Shown: positions 1 through 5,640 of the stretch, piece after piece
Layout: every line of letters starts with the position of its first letter
Numbering within the stretch: position 1 is the first letter of the stretch
Assembly (NCBI GenBank): GCA_003456155.1
Contig: DMPC01000064.1
Coordinates: 12,796 to 21,072, forward strand
DNA: 8,277 nucleotides
Reading direction: 5' to 3'
Origin: Actinomycetota bacterium
GTDB lineage: Bacteria; Actinomycetota; Actinomycetes; S36-B12
The notes under the pieces: generated by a model
Told to the model about the DNA's origin: nothing
What the model saw: the letters and a program-made list of their open reading frames with translations, nothing else
Databases searched by the model: none
Made by a program: the position numbers and the translations under genes

Positions 1-1273
1 GCCGAAGTTCAACATGTACCAGTCCTTGCACACCACGGTCATCGGCCCCGACGGCAGGCCGGTGGAGCTTCAGATCAGGACGAACGACATGCACCGCGCC
101 GCCGAGTACGGAGTGGCGGCCCACTGGCGCTACAAGCAGGGATCTCCTTCGAAGAACGCGCCGGATGAGTTCACGTGGCTTCGACAGCTGGTCGAGTGGC
201 AGCGGGAGACCGAGGATCCCGATGAGTTCCTCGACTCCCTTCGGTACGACCTCGGCTCCTCCGAGGTCTTCGTCTTCACGCCCAAGGGCGACGTGGTCGC
301 GCTGCCCACCAGCGCCACGCCGGTCGATTTCGCCTACTCGGTGCACACCGAGGTCGGGCATCGCTGCGTCGGTGCGCGCGTCAACGGCAAGCTCGTGGCG
401 TTGGAGTCCGCTCTTGAGAACGGGGACGTCGTCGAGATCTTCACCTCGAAGGCCGAGGGTGCCGGACCCAGTCGGGACTGGCTCGACTTCGTGCAGTCGG
501 CCCGGGCGCGGACGAAGATCAAGGCTTGGTTCACCCGTGAGCGCCGCGATGAGGCGATCGAGAACGGCAAGGACTCCATCGTCCGGGCGATGCGCAAGCA
601 GGGCCTGCCGCTCCAGCGCATGATGACCAACCAGGCCCTGACCGCGATTGCCGCCGACCTGCACCAGCAGGACATCTCCGCGCTGTACGCGTCGGTGGGG
701 GAGGGTCGGATCTCGGCGGAGACGATCGTCAAGAAGCTGGTGGACTCCGCGGGCGGGGTCGATGGCGCCGCGGATGACGCTGCCGAGACGGTGAGTCCCA
801 GCACTGTCGGCCTGCGAAACCGTCCTTCAGGTGACGTCGGGGTCGTGGTCAAGGGTGCTGCGGACGTGTGGGTCAAGCTGGCGAAGTGCTGCACGCCTGT
901 CCCGGGAGACGAGATCGTCGGCTTCGTGACACGAGGGGCGGGCGTCTCCGTGCACCGGGCCGATTGCATCAACGTGCCCGGTCTCCAGGCCGAGCCGGAT
1001 CGGCTGGTCGGGGTCGAGTGGGCTCCGACATCGAACAGCGTCTACCTCGTCAACATCCAGGTCGAGGCCCTGGACCGTGCCCGGCTGCTGTCGGACGTCA
1101 CGCGGGCGCTCTCCGACACGCACGTCAATATCCTCAGTGCCGCGGTCACCACCACGCGTGAGCGCATCGCGCTGTCACGCTTCACCTTCGAGATGGCCGA
1201 TCCCAAGCACCTCGGCTCCGTGCTCAAGGCGGTCAGGCAGGTGGAGGGCGTCTACGACGCCTACCGGGTGTGA
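1..1273 (+). CDS. relA: RelA/SpoT-family (p)ppGpp synthetase/hydrolase (Rel), C-terminal part
   Basis: Partial at the 5' side: the first complete codon is at base 2 and the frame is open to the left edge. Long Rel enzymes make (p)ppGpp from ATP and GDP/GTP on stalled ribosomes and usually also hydrolyse it. Counting from the Met at base 14, the end of the synthetase domain is present: MYQSLHTTV with the guanine-stacking Tyr, then VELQIRT with the catalytic Glu at about 18. A TGS domain follows at about 84-146 (VFVFTPKGDVVALP), then a helical linker, a Cys/zinc-finger-like segment at about 290-320 (KCCTPVPGDEIVGF and HRADC), and a C-terminal ACT domain at about 345-419. This TGS-helical-CC-ACT tail marks a full-length ribosome-associated enzyme rather than a small alarmone synthetase. 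Hydrolase activity cannot be judged because that domain is outside the window. Actinobacteria usually carry one bifunctional copy, so 'rel' would be an equally good name. The stop is 7 bp from the stop of the convergent DUF349 gene. Confidence 0.96.
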   Translation, partial: PKFNMYQSLHTTVIGPDGRPVELQIRTNDMHRAAEYGVAAHWRYKQGSPSKNAPDEFTWLRQLVEWQRETEDPDEFLDSLRYDLGSSEVFVFTPKGDVVALPTSATPVDFAYSVHTEVGHRCVGARVNGKLVALESALENGDVVEIFTSKAEGAGPSRDWLDFVQSARARTKIKAWFTRERRDEAIENGKDSIVRAMRKQGLPLQRMMTNQALTAIAADLHQQDISALYASVGEGRISAETIVKKLVDSAGGVDGAADDAAETVSPSTVGLRNRPSGDVGVVVKGAADVWVKLAKCCTPVPGDEIVGFVTRGAGVSVHRADCINVPGLQAEPDRLVGVEWAPTSNSVYLVNIQVEALDRARLLSDVTRALSDTHVNILSAAVTTTRERIALSRFTFEMADPKHLGSVLKAVRQVEGVYDAYRV

Positions 1274-1280
1274 TACTCGG
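1264..1280. other. Small hairpin over the relA stop codon, in the convergent gene junction
   Basis: CCGGGT (1264-1269) pairs with ACTCGG (1275-1280) around a 5-nt loop, giving 6 bp with one G-T wobble. It covers the relA TGA and all 7 bp between relA and the DUF349 gene. There is no T-run on either side, so it is not a convincing intrinsic terminator. It could be a weak RNA end structure for the two convergent transcripts, or chance in GC-rich sequence. Confidence 0.2.
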
Positions 1281-2567
1281 CTAGCGCTGGCCCATGAGTG
1301 CGCGGGTCGAGGAGATCTGTGCCTCGAACTCGGCCGCGGCCTTGGCGTCGCCTCGAGCGGTCGCGGCATCGCGCTTCGCCTCAAGCCGCTCGAGGGCCTG
1401 GGCGAAGGCATCCGTGGCCACGGTGCCGGTCGAACGGCTCCAGGCCGCCTCCTCCTGCGACCGAACGGCGTCCTCCACCTTCTTGAGTCGACCCTCGAGT
1501 CGGCCGCGCTCGCTGCGCGGTACGTCCCCGGCCTTCTCCCAGCGATCCTGGATGCCGCGCAGCGCCTTCTTCGCGGCTGCGAGGTCCGTGACGGGCAGGA
1601 GCGCCTCGGCCTCGGTCAGTAGGGCCTCCTTGGCGGGGACATGAACGCGCAGCTCCTCCTCGGAGGCCTCCTGTGCCGCCGTGCGTGCCGCATAGAAGGC
1701 ATCCTGCGCAGCCTTGAAACGCTTCCAAAGACGGTCCTCATCCGAACGTGACGCCCGCGGAAGGGCCTTCCACTCGTCGAGCAGGTCGCGCAGCTGCTTT
1801 CCGGTGCGCTGCCAGTCGGTCGAGGTCGCGAGGCCCTCGGCACGCTCGATGAGAGCCCTCTTGCCCGCCACGATGTCCTTGCGCTGGGTATCGAGCTCGC
1901 TGAAGTGCGCCCTGCGCCGCTTGTCGAAGCTCGTTCGGGCGGCGCTGATGCGCTTCCACAGCTCCTGCTCCGCGGCACGATCCCCGCGGGGGAGGACCTT
2001 CCACTCCTCGACGAGTGCCGCATAGCGCTCAGTGGTGGCCTTCCACGCGGTCGAGCCCGAGAGCGACTCGGCCTCGTCGGCGAGCCTGCGCCGATCTGCA
2101 AGGGCGGCCTCCCGCTCGGCAGCGCGGCGTGCCCTGTTGGCCTCCCGCGCGAGCGCGGCAGCCTCGGCAAGGGCGTCGCACTTCGCCTCGAGAGCCCGCA
2201 CGTCGCCGACGAAGGAGCGCGCAGCCAGGGCCTCACGGACCTTCGTGACCACCGAGTCAGCCTGCTCTCCGGAGGCACGCCCGTCGGCGAGGCGAACCGA
2301 CACCAGTTCGACCTCGACGACGAGATCGTCGTACTTGCGTCCGAAGAAGGCCAAGCCCTCGCTGGGGTCTCCCGCAGCCCACTGGCCCACGACGATGTCG
2401 CCCTCGGGAGCGTGGAGGTGAACGGTGCCGTCAGGATCGACGTGCCCGAAGGCCGCGGGGTTGCTGGCGGTTGGGGCGGCGGGGGCAGCAGGACTGGGGA
2501 CACGAGCAGCCGACACGGGGGTCGGCGGGCGCAGCGCCGCAGGCGTCGGAACGCCGTTCTCGGCCAT
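1281..2567 (-). CDS. DUF349 repeat protein, function not established
   Basis: 428 residues from the chosen start. Residues 7-34 are a Pro/Ala-rich, probably disordered tail. Residues 40-135 form a compact N-terminal module (FGHVDPDGTVHLHAPEGD, then FFGRKYDDLVVEVE) typical of actinobacterial members. Residues 135-168 are a charged, Arg/Glu-rich likely coiled coil. Three helical DUF349 units follow from about 173, 250 and 327, exactly 77 residues apart, each with a W at matching positions (W189, W266, W343). No signal peptide or membrane segment is seen, so it is probably cytoplasmic. No enzymatic motif is recognisable. The start is ATG at 2565-2567 because AGCAGG at 2574-2579 sits 6 nt upstream; the in-frame ATG at 2571-2573 touches that site, and ATG 2601-2603 and GTG 2613-2615 lack a clear one. 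It lies 87 bp downstream of the isomerase gene on the same strand and may be co-transcribed. The family is clear from the repeats; the role is unknown to me. Confidence 0.9.
   Translation of the reverse strand: MAENGVPTPAALRPPTPVSAARVPSPAAPAAPTASNPAAFGHVDPDGTVHLHAPEGDIVVGQWAAGDPSEGLAFFGRKYDDLVVEVELVSVRLADGRASGEQADSVVTKVREALAARSFVGDVRALEAKCDALAEAAALAREANRARRAAEREAALADRRRLADEAESLSGSTAWKATTERYAALVEEWKVLPRGDRAAEQELWKRISAARTSFDKRRRAHFSELDTQRKDIVAGKRALIERAEGLATSTDWQRTGKQLRDLLDEWKALPRASRSDEDRLWKRFKAAQDAFYAARTAAQEASEEELRVHVPAKEALLTEAEALLPVTDLAAAKKALRGIQDRWEKAGDVPRSERGRLEGRLKKVEDAVRSQEEAAWSRSTGTVATDAFAQALERLEAKRDAATARGDAKAAAEFEAQISSTRALMGQR
1434..2051 (-). repeat. Three tandem DUF349 units with a 77-residue (231-bp) period
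   Basis: Within the DUF349 protein the units begin at residues 173 (TAWKATTERY), 250 (TDWQRTGKQL) and 327 (TDLAAAKKAL). The matching Trp residues (189, 266, 343) and the LWKR/LWKR/LEGR elements (203, 280, 357) keep the same 77-residue offset, so no insertion or deletion separates the units. The DNA has diverged; this is a protein-level repeat, not a recent duplication. The third unit is the most degenerate, having lost the first Trp and the LW pair. The coordinates cover the recognisable parts of all three units. Confidence 0.85.
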
Positions 2568-2589
2568 GGTCATCCTGCTTTCGTCGTGA

Positions 2590-2605
2590 GCATGCGACGG
2601 CATGC
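2590..2605 (-). promoter_or_regulatory. Leader hairpin upstream of the DUF349 ribosome binding site
   Basis: Two copies of the self-complementary hexamer GCATGC (2590-2595 and 2600-2605) lie exactly 10 bp apart. On the transcribed strand they form a perfect 6-bp stem with a 4-nt loop, extendable by a G-U pair. The structure ends 10 nt before the AGCAGG ribosome binding site at 2574-2579. It could modulate translation, or the paired palindromes one helical turn apart could be a protein site on DNA. No experimental support is available. Confidence 0.3.
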
Positions 2606-2624
2606 CTGCGGGCACAACGGCCTT

Positions 2625-2630
2625 AGCCTA
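2625..2630 (-). promoter_or_regulatory. Possible -10 element for the DUF349 gene
   Basis: The minus strand reads TAGGCT, matching the actinobacterial TANNNT pattern for housekeeping sigma factors, and the same hexamer appears before the MBL gene. No good -35 lies at 17-18 bp; a GTGACA further upstream is about 22 bp away, which is too far. If used, transcription would start near 2618 and give a leader of about 50 nt including the 2590-2605 hairpin. It would let the DUF349 gene be expressed separately from the isomerase. Confidence 0.25.
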
Positions 2631-2654
2631 GCCGTGGGCGCTTGGGAGGGGGTG

Positions 2655-3473
2655 TCACGAGCGCTGGACGGTGGCCGTCTCGATGATCATGGGCTGGCGC
2701 GGGCGCCCGTCGACCGCGCCGTCCTCCGTTCCGACGGAGGCGATCTCCTGGACGATGTCGAGCCCCTGCGTGATCGTCCCGAAGACCGTGTAGGCGGGGG
2801 GCAGGGTGGTGTCCTCGTACACGAGGAAGAACTGCGAGCCCGAGGTGCCCGGTCCGGCGTTCGCCATGGCCACGGTGCCCGCCGGGTAGTTGGCGGGGCC
2901 GTCCGCAGGCAGGTTCTCGTCAGGGACCGTGTAGCCGGGGCCACCCGTGCCATCCCCGGCCGGATCGCCGCACTGCAGCACGAAGATCCCGTCGGTGGTG
3001 AGACGGTGGCAGGCGGTCGCGTCGTAGAACCCCTGCTCAGCGAGGAAGGTCGTGCTGCGGACGGTCTTCTCTGCCGCGGGATCCAGGGCGATGACGATGT
3101 CACCGCAGGTGGTGGTCAGCGTGATCGAGCTGGCCGGATCGACATTCCCGGGTGCGTCGAAGGAGATGGTGTTGGCGCGGGTGGGCAGGGGGGCGCCGCA
3201 ATTGAGGACGGAGGGCTCCTCGATCGGCTCGTCCGTGCTGGGCTCGCTGCCGGCCTGGTCGGCGGCTGCGTCGGGGGCTGCTGCGCTGGGCTCGTCCGAA
3301 CCCCGCGTGCTGACCACCACGTAGGCGACCGCCCCGAGAATCAGGACCGCCACGACCACGATCGCCGTGATCCGCTGGTTGCGCCTCCTGCGCTCGGCCC
3401 CTGCTGCCCGGCGGGCCTGCTGCCGCTCGTACTTGGCGCGCGCCAGCTCCCGCTCCCTCTTGCTGCCTGCCAT
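2655..3473 (-). CDS. Membrane-anchored cyclophilin-type peptidyl-prolyl cis-trans isomerase
   Basis: 272 residues. The first 34 are strongly basic (KRERELARAKYERQQARR) and cytoplasmic. A single membrane helix at about 35-55 (ITAIVVVAVLILGAVAYVVV) acts as an uncleaved anchor, followed by an acidic Ser/Ala/Pro linker (56-88) and a cyclophilin fold from about 118 to the end. Cyclophilins speed rotation about X-Pro bonds in folding proteins; the topology places this domain outside the membrane. Active-site elements visible are HR at 156-157 (Arg157 matching human CypA Arg55), Q167 (CypA Gln63) and SQFF at 213-216. The CypA Trp121 and His126 positions appear to be T223 and Y228, a variation I believe is common in actinobacterial forms. 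Four Cys (92, 123, 155, 168) are all extracytoplasmic. The ATG is preceded by GGAGAGGGG (3480-3488) with a 6-nt gap, which fixes the start. It is the likely first gene of a minus-strand pair with the DUF349 gene. Some annotators use ppiB for such genes. Confidence 0.93.
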   Translation of the reverse strand: MAGSKRERELARAKYERQQARRAAGAERRRRNQRITAIVVVAVLILGAVAYVVVSTRGSDEPSAAAPDAAADQAGSEPSTDEPIEEPSVLNCGAPLPTRANTISFDAPGNVDPASSITLTTTCGDIVIALDPAAEKTVRSTTFLAEQGFYDATACHRLTTDGIFVLQCGDPAGDGTGGPGYTVPDENLPADGPANYPAGTVAMANAGPGTSGSQFFLVYEDTTLPPAYTVFGTITQGLDIVQEIASVGTEDGAVDGRPRQPMIIETATVQRS

Positions 3474-3496
3474 GGTGAACCCCTCTCCGCCGAGTG

Positions 3497-3502
3497 AGTC
3501 TA
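3497..3502 (-). promoter_or_regulatory. Possible -10 element for the isomerase gene
   Basis: The minus strand reads TAGACT (TANNNT). Transcription would begin near 3490, only slightly upstream of the GGAGAGGGG ribosome binding site at 3480-3488, giving a leader of about 17 nt. No clear TTGACA-like -35 is seen at 17-18 bp, so the call rests on the -10 and its position alone. Confidence 0.3.
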
Positions 3503-3535
3503 GGGCGCCCGCGCATCAGGCTTCGGAGCGGTCGC

Positions 3536-3564
3536 TGGGACGGGCCCCGTGCTCTGGGTAGGCT
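3536..3564 (+). promoter_or_regulatory. Possible promoter of the MBL-hisS-aspS-GNAT-rarA operon
   Basis: TAGGCT at 3559-3564 fits the actinobacterial -10 pattern. The -35 region near 3535-3541 (CTGGGAC) matches TTGACA at only about three positions. A start near 3571 would give a leader of about 25 nt carrying the GAGAGGGA ribosome binding site at 3583-3590. The leader is too short for a T-box or riboswitch, so tRNA-dependent leader control of hisS is not expected here. Confidence 0.4.
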
Positions 3565-3596
3565 GAGGCGGCTGTCGAGGACGAGAGGGACACGGA

Positions 3597-4295
3597 GTGC
3601 TGATCGCCGGATTTCCCGCGGGCTCGTGGGCGACCAACTGCTACGTCCTGGCCAACGGCCCAGGCGAGCCGTGCCTGATCATCGATCCGGGCCAGGATTC
3701 CATCGACGGGGTTGAAGAGGTGCTGCGCGAGCACCGACTGCTTCCGGCAGCCGTCCTCCTGACCCATGGGCACATCGACCATGTCTGGTCCGTCGCACCG
3801 CTGACCGCCGAGTTCTCGGTTCCCGCGCTCATCCACGCTGACGACCGCTACCGGCTGGCCGATCCCGCGGGCAGCTCGTTCAGCGCCGCTCGTGAGCAAC
3901 TGCTGGCCATGACCAAGAACGCACTCGAGCTCACCGAGCCGACGGATGTCCGGACCTTCACCGACGAGGAGCAGCTCGACATCGCGGGGATCCCTCTGAC
4001 GGTTCGACATGCCCCTGGGCACACCGAGGGCTCGTCGGTGTTCGTGACCGATGACGTCATGCTGAGCGGGGACCTTCTCTTCGCCGGCTCGATCGGTCGT
4101 ACCGATCTGCCGGGAGGCGACCACGAGCAGATGGTCGCCTCGCTGCGTCGAGTCGTCCTGCCGTCTCCTGACGATCTCGTGGTGCTGCCCGGCCATGGTC
4201 CGCGCACCACGATCGGGGAGGAGCGCGCAACCAACCCGTTCCTGCAGCCCCTGGTGGCGGGTCAGGACCCTCCCGCCAGCGCGAAGGGCCTGTGA
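3597..4295 (+). CDS. Metallo-beta-lactamase-fold hydrolase, glyoxalase II-like
   Basis: 232 residues, a single MBL domain. The metal ligands of the glyoxalase II-like branch are all visible: HGHIDH at 57-62 (HxHxDH), H142 in APGHTEG, D159 in LSGDLLF and H200 in LPGHGP. This implies a dinuclear metal site for hydrolysing a thioester or similar bond. The substrate is not shown by the sequence; hydroxyacyl-glutathione is unlikely in an actinobacterium, which normally uses mycothiol, so a mycothiol or other thiol ester is a guess. There is no signal peptide, so it is cytoplasmic. The start is GTG (3597-3599), with GAGAGGGA at 3583-3590 spaced 6 nt away and an N-terminus (MLIAGFPAGSWATNCYV) that looks complete for the family. 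It is probably the first gene of the operon, with the hisS GTG starting 1 nt after its stop. Mycobacteria carry a comparable gene next to hisS, so the pairing is old. Confidence 0.93.
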   Translation: MLIAGFPAGSWATNCYVLANGPGEPCLIIDPGQDSIDGVEEVLREHRLLPAAVLLTHGHIDHVWSVAPLTAEFSVPALIHADDRYRLADPAGSSFSAAREQLLAMTKNALELTEPTDVRTFTDEEQLDIAGIPLTVRHAPGHTEGSSVFVTDDVMLSGDLLFAGSIGRTDLPGGDHEQMVASLRRVVLPSPDDLVVLPGHGPRTTIGEERATNPFLQPLVAGQDPPASAKGL

Positions 4296-4296
4296 C

Positions 4297-5640
4297 GTGG
4301 CCCGTCCCCAGCGCCTGAGTGGCTTTCCGGAGTGGCTCCCCGAGGGCCAGGTTGTGCAGCAGTTCATCGAGGACGCCGCACGTCGCGTCTTCGAACTTCA
4401 TGGGTTCGGTGGCATCGAGACCCGAGCGGTCGAGCCGCTGGAGCAGATGCTGCGCAAGGGCGAGATCGACAAGGAGGTCTACGTCCTGCGCCGGCTCCAC
4501 GCCGACGAGCGGGATGCCGATGCTGGGCTCGGACTGCATTTCGACCTGACCGTTCCCTTCGCGCGCTACGTCCTCGAGCACGCCGGGCATCTGGAGTTCC
4601 CGTTCAAGCGATATCAGATCCAGAAGGTCTGGCGTGGCGAGCGCCCGCAGGAGGGCAGGTTCCGCGAGTTCACCCAGGCCGACATCGACGTGGTCGGGCG
4701 CGACGTCCTGCCGTTCCAGTACGAGGTGGAGATGGCCGTCACGATGGCGGCCCTCCTCGCCGAGCTGCCCATCCCCCCGGCGGTCATCCAGGTCAGCAAT
4801 CGCAAGCTCGCGGAGGGCTTCTACCGGGGGGTGGGGGCCACGAACCCCGCGTCGGTGCTGCGCGCGGTCGACAAGCTGGACAAGATCGGGATCGAGGCCA
4901 CGAAGCGGCTGCTGGAGGAGGATGCAGGCCTCACGCAGGAGGCGGCCGATGCATGCCTGTCGCTCGCGGCGATCCGCACCCCCGACTCGTCCTTCGTCGA
5001 CCGGGTTCGCTCCCTGGGTGTCTCCGATCCGCTGCTGGACGAGGGTCTCATCGAGCTCGCGGCGGTCGTCGACGGCGCAAACCTGCTCCGGCCCGGCTCG
5101 GTCGTGGCGGATCTGCGTATCGCTCGAGGCCTGGACTACTACACGGGCACCGTGTACGAGACCGAGCTCGTGGGTTACGAATCGGTCGGGTCCATCGCAT
5201 CGGGGGGTCGCTACGACTCCCTTGCGTCGGATGGCAAGCAGACCTATCCGGGCGTCGGGATCTCTCTGGGTGTCACCCGGCTGGTGTCCGTCCTTCTCGG
5301 GCGCGATCTGGTTCGCGTCACCCGTCCCGTTCCGACCGTCGTGCTGGTCGCCGTTCTGGACGACGATTCGCGGCCGTCGAGCGAGCAGGTGGCTGCCACC
5401 CTGCGATCCCGCGGCATCTCGTGCGAGGTGGCACCGTCGGCGGACAAGTTCGGCAAGCAGATCAAGTACGCCGATCGCCGCGGCATCCCCTTCGTCTGGT
5501 TCCCCGACGGCGGCGGGCACAGCGTCAAGGACATCCGATCGGGGGCGCAGGCCCCGGCTGACGCAGAGGACTGGCGCCCGCCGGAGGAAGATCTGGTCCC
5601 GCGCGTCCTCACCACCACCAGCCAGGAGGCACAACCGTGA
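4297..5640 (+). CDS. hisS: Histidyl-tRNA synthetase (atypical class II lineage)
   Basis: 447 residues. It charges tRNA-His with histidine using ATP. The class II core is complete: FDLTVPFARY at 82-91, motif 2 around 103-135 (KVWRGERPQEGRFREFTQ), the HisRS signature RGLDYYTGTVYE at 277-288 with Arg277 in the histidine-activation position, SGGRYDSL at 302-309, and motif 3 GISLGVTR ending at Arg328. The anticodon-binding domain spans about 345-430. The usual bacterial LRPEGT block is replaced by HFDLTVPFARY, and RGLDYYTGTVYE replaces the more usual RGLDYYNRTVFE-like form. Both features are shared with eukaryote-like and alphaproteobacterial HisRS, though RPQ-GR in motif 2 is kept. I chose GTG 4297-4299 because GAAGGG (4283-4288) precedes it by 8 nt and the residues upstream in frame belong to the MBL reading region. 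It starts 1 nt after the MBL stop and overlaps aspS by 4 nt (GTGA). HisZ is unlikely because the HisRS signatures and anticodon domain are intact. Confidence 0.96.
   Translation: MARPQRLSGFPEWLPEGQVVQQFIEDAARRVFELHGFGGIETRAVEPLEQMLRKGEIDKEVYVLRRLHADERDADAGLGLHFDLTVPFARYVLEHAGHLEFPFKRYQIQKVWRGERPQEGRFREFTQADIDVVGRDVLPFQYEVEMAVTMAALLAELPIPPAVIQVSNRKLAEGFYRGVGATNPASVLRAVDKLDKIGIEATKRLLEEDAGLTQEAADACLSLAAIRTPDSSFVDRVRSLGVSDPLLDEGLIELAAVVDGANLLRPGSVVADLRIARGLDYYTGTVYETELVGYESVGSIASGGRYDSLASDGKQTYPGVGISLGVTRLVSVLLGRDLVRVTRPVPTVVLVAVLDDDSRPSSEQVAATLRSRGISCEVAPSADKFGKQIKYADRRGIPFVWFPDGGGHSVKDIRSGAQAPADAEDWRPPEEDLVPRVLTTTSQEAQP
5624..5629 (+). promoter_or_regulatory. Strong ribosome binding site of aspS inside hisS
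   Basis: AGGAGG lies 7 nt before the aspS GTG (5637-5639) and within the last codons of hisS. It is the best Shine-Dalgarno match in the window, so aspS can initiate strongly as well as by coupling through the GTGA overlap. It settles the aspS start. Confidence 0.85.

Noticed and set aside
2568..2615. Longer DUF349 protein starting at GTG 2613-2615 or ATG 2601-2603
   Set aside because: The added residues would be encoded by the hairpin and ribosome binding site, and no Shine-Dalgarno sequence precedes those starts.
1905..3497. 530-codon open frame on the plus strand across the DUF349 and isomerase genes
   Set aside because: It spans two confident minus-strand genes and their spacer, and its product is a Gly/Arg-rich string without motifs. 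It is a GC-driven shadow frame.
3565..3596. T-box or riboswitch leader upstream of the hisS operon
   Set aside because: The leader would be only about 25-40 nt and contains just a ribosome binding site; there is no room for a specifier hairpin or T-box sequence.
4195..4296. N-terminal extension of hisS to the ATG at 4195
   Set aside because: The extension overlaps the MBL-fold coding region, including its H200 motif, and reads as low-quality sequence. The GTG at 4297 has a ribosome binding site and starts the HisRS homology.
4332..5561. 409-codon plus-strand frame inside hisS
   Set aside because: Same strand but a different frame from hisS; it is Arg/Gly/Pro-rich with no domain, while the overlapping frame encodes intact HisRS motifs.
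4057..5634. 525-codon open frame on the minus strand opposite hisS
   Set aside because: It is the complement of a well-supported HisRS gene. High G+C content keeps antisense frames open, and its translation shows no recognisable domain.
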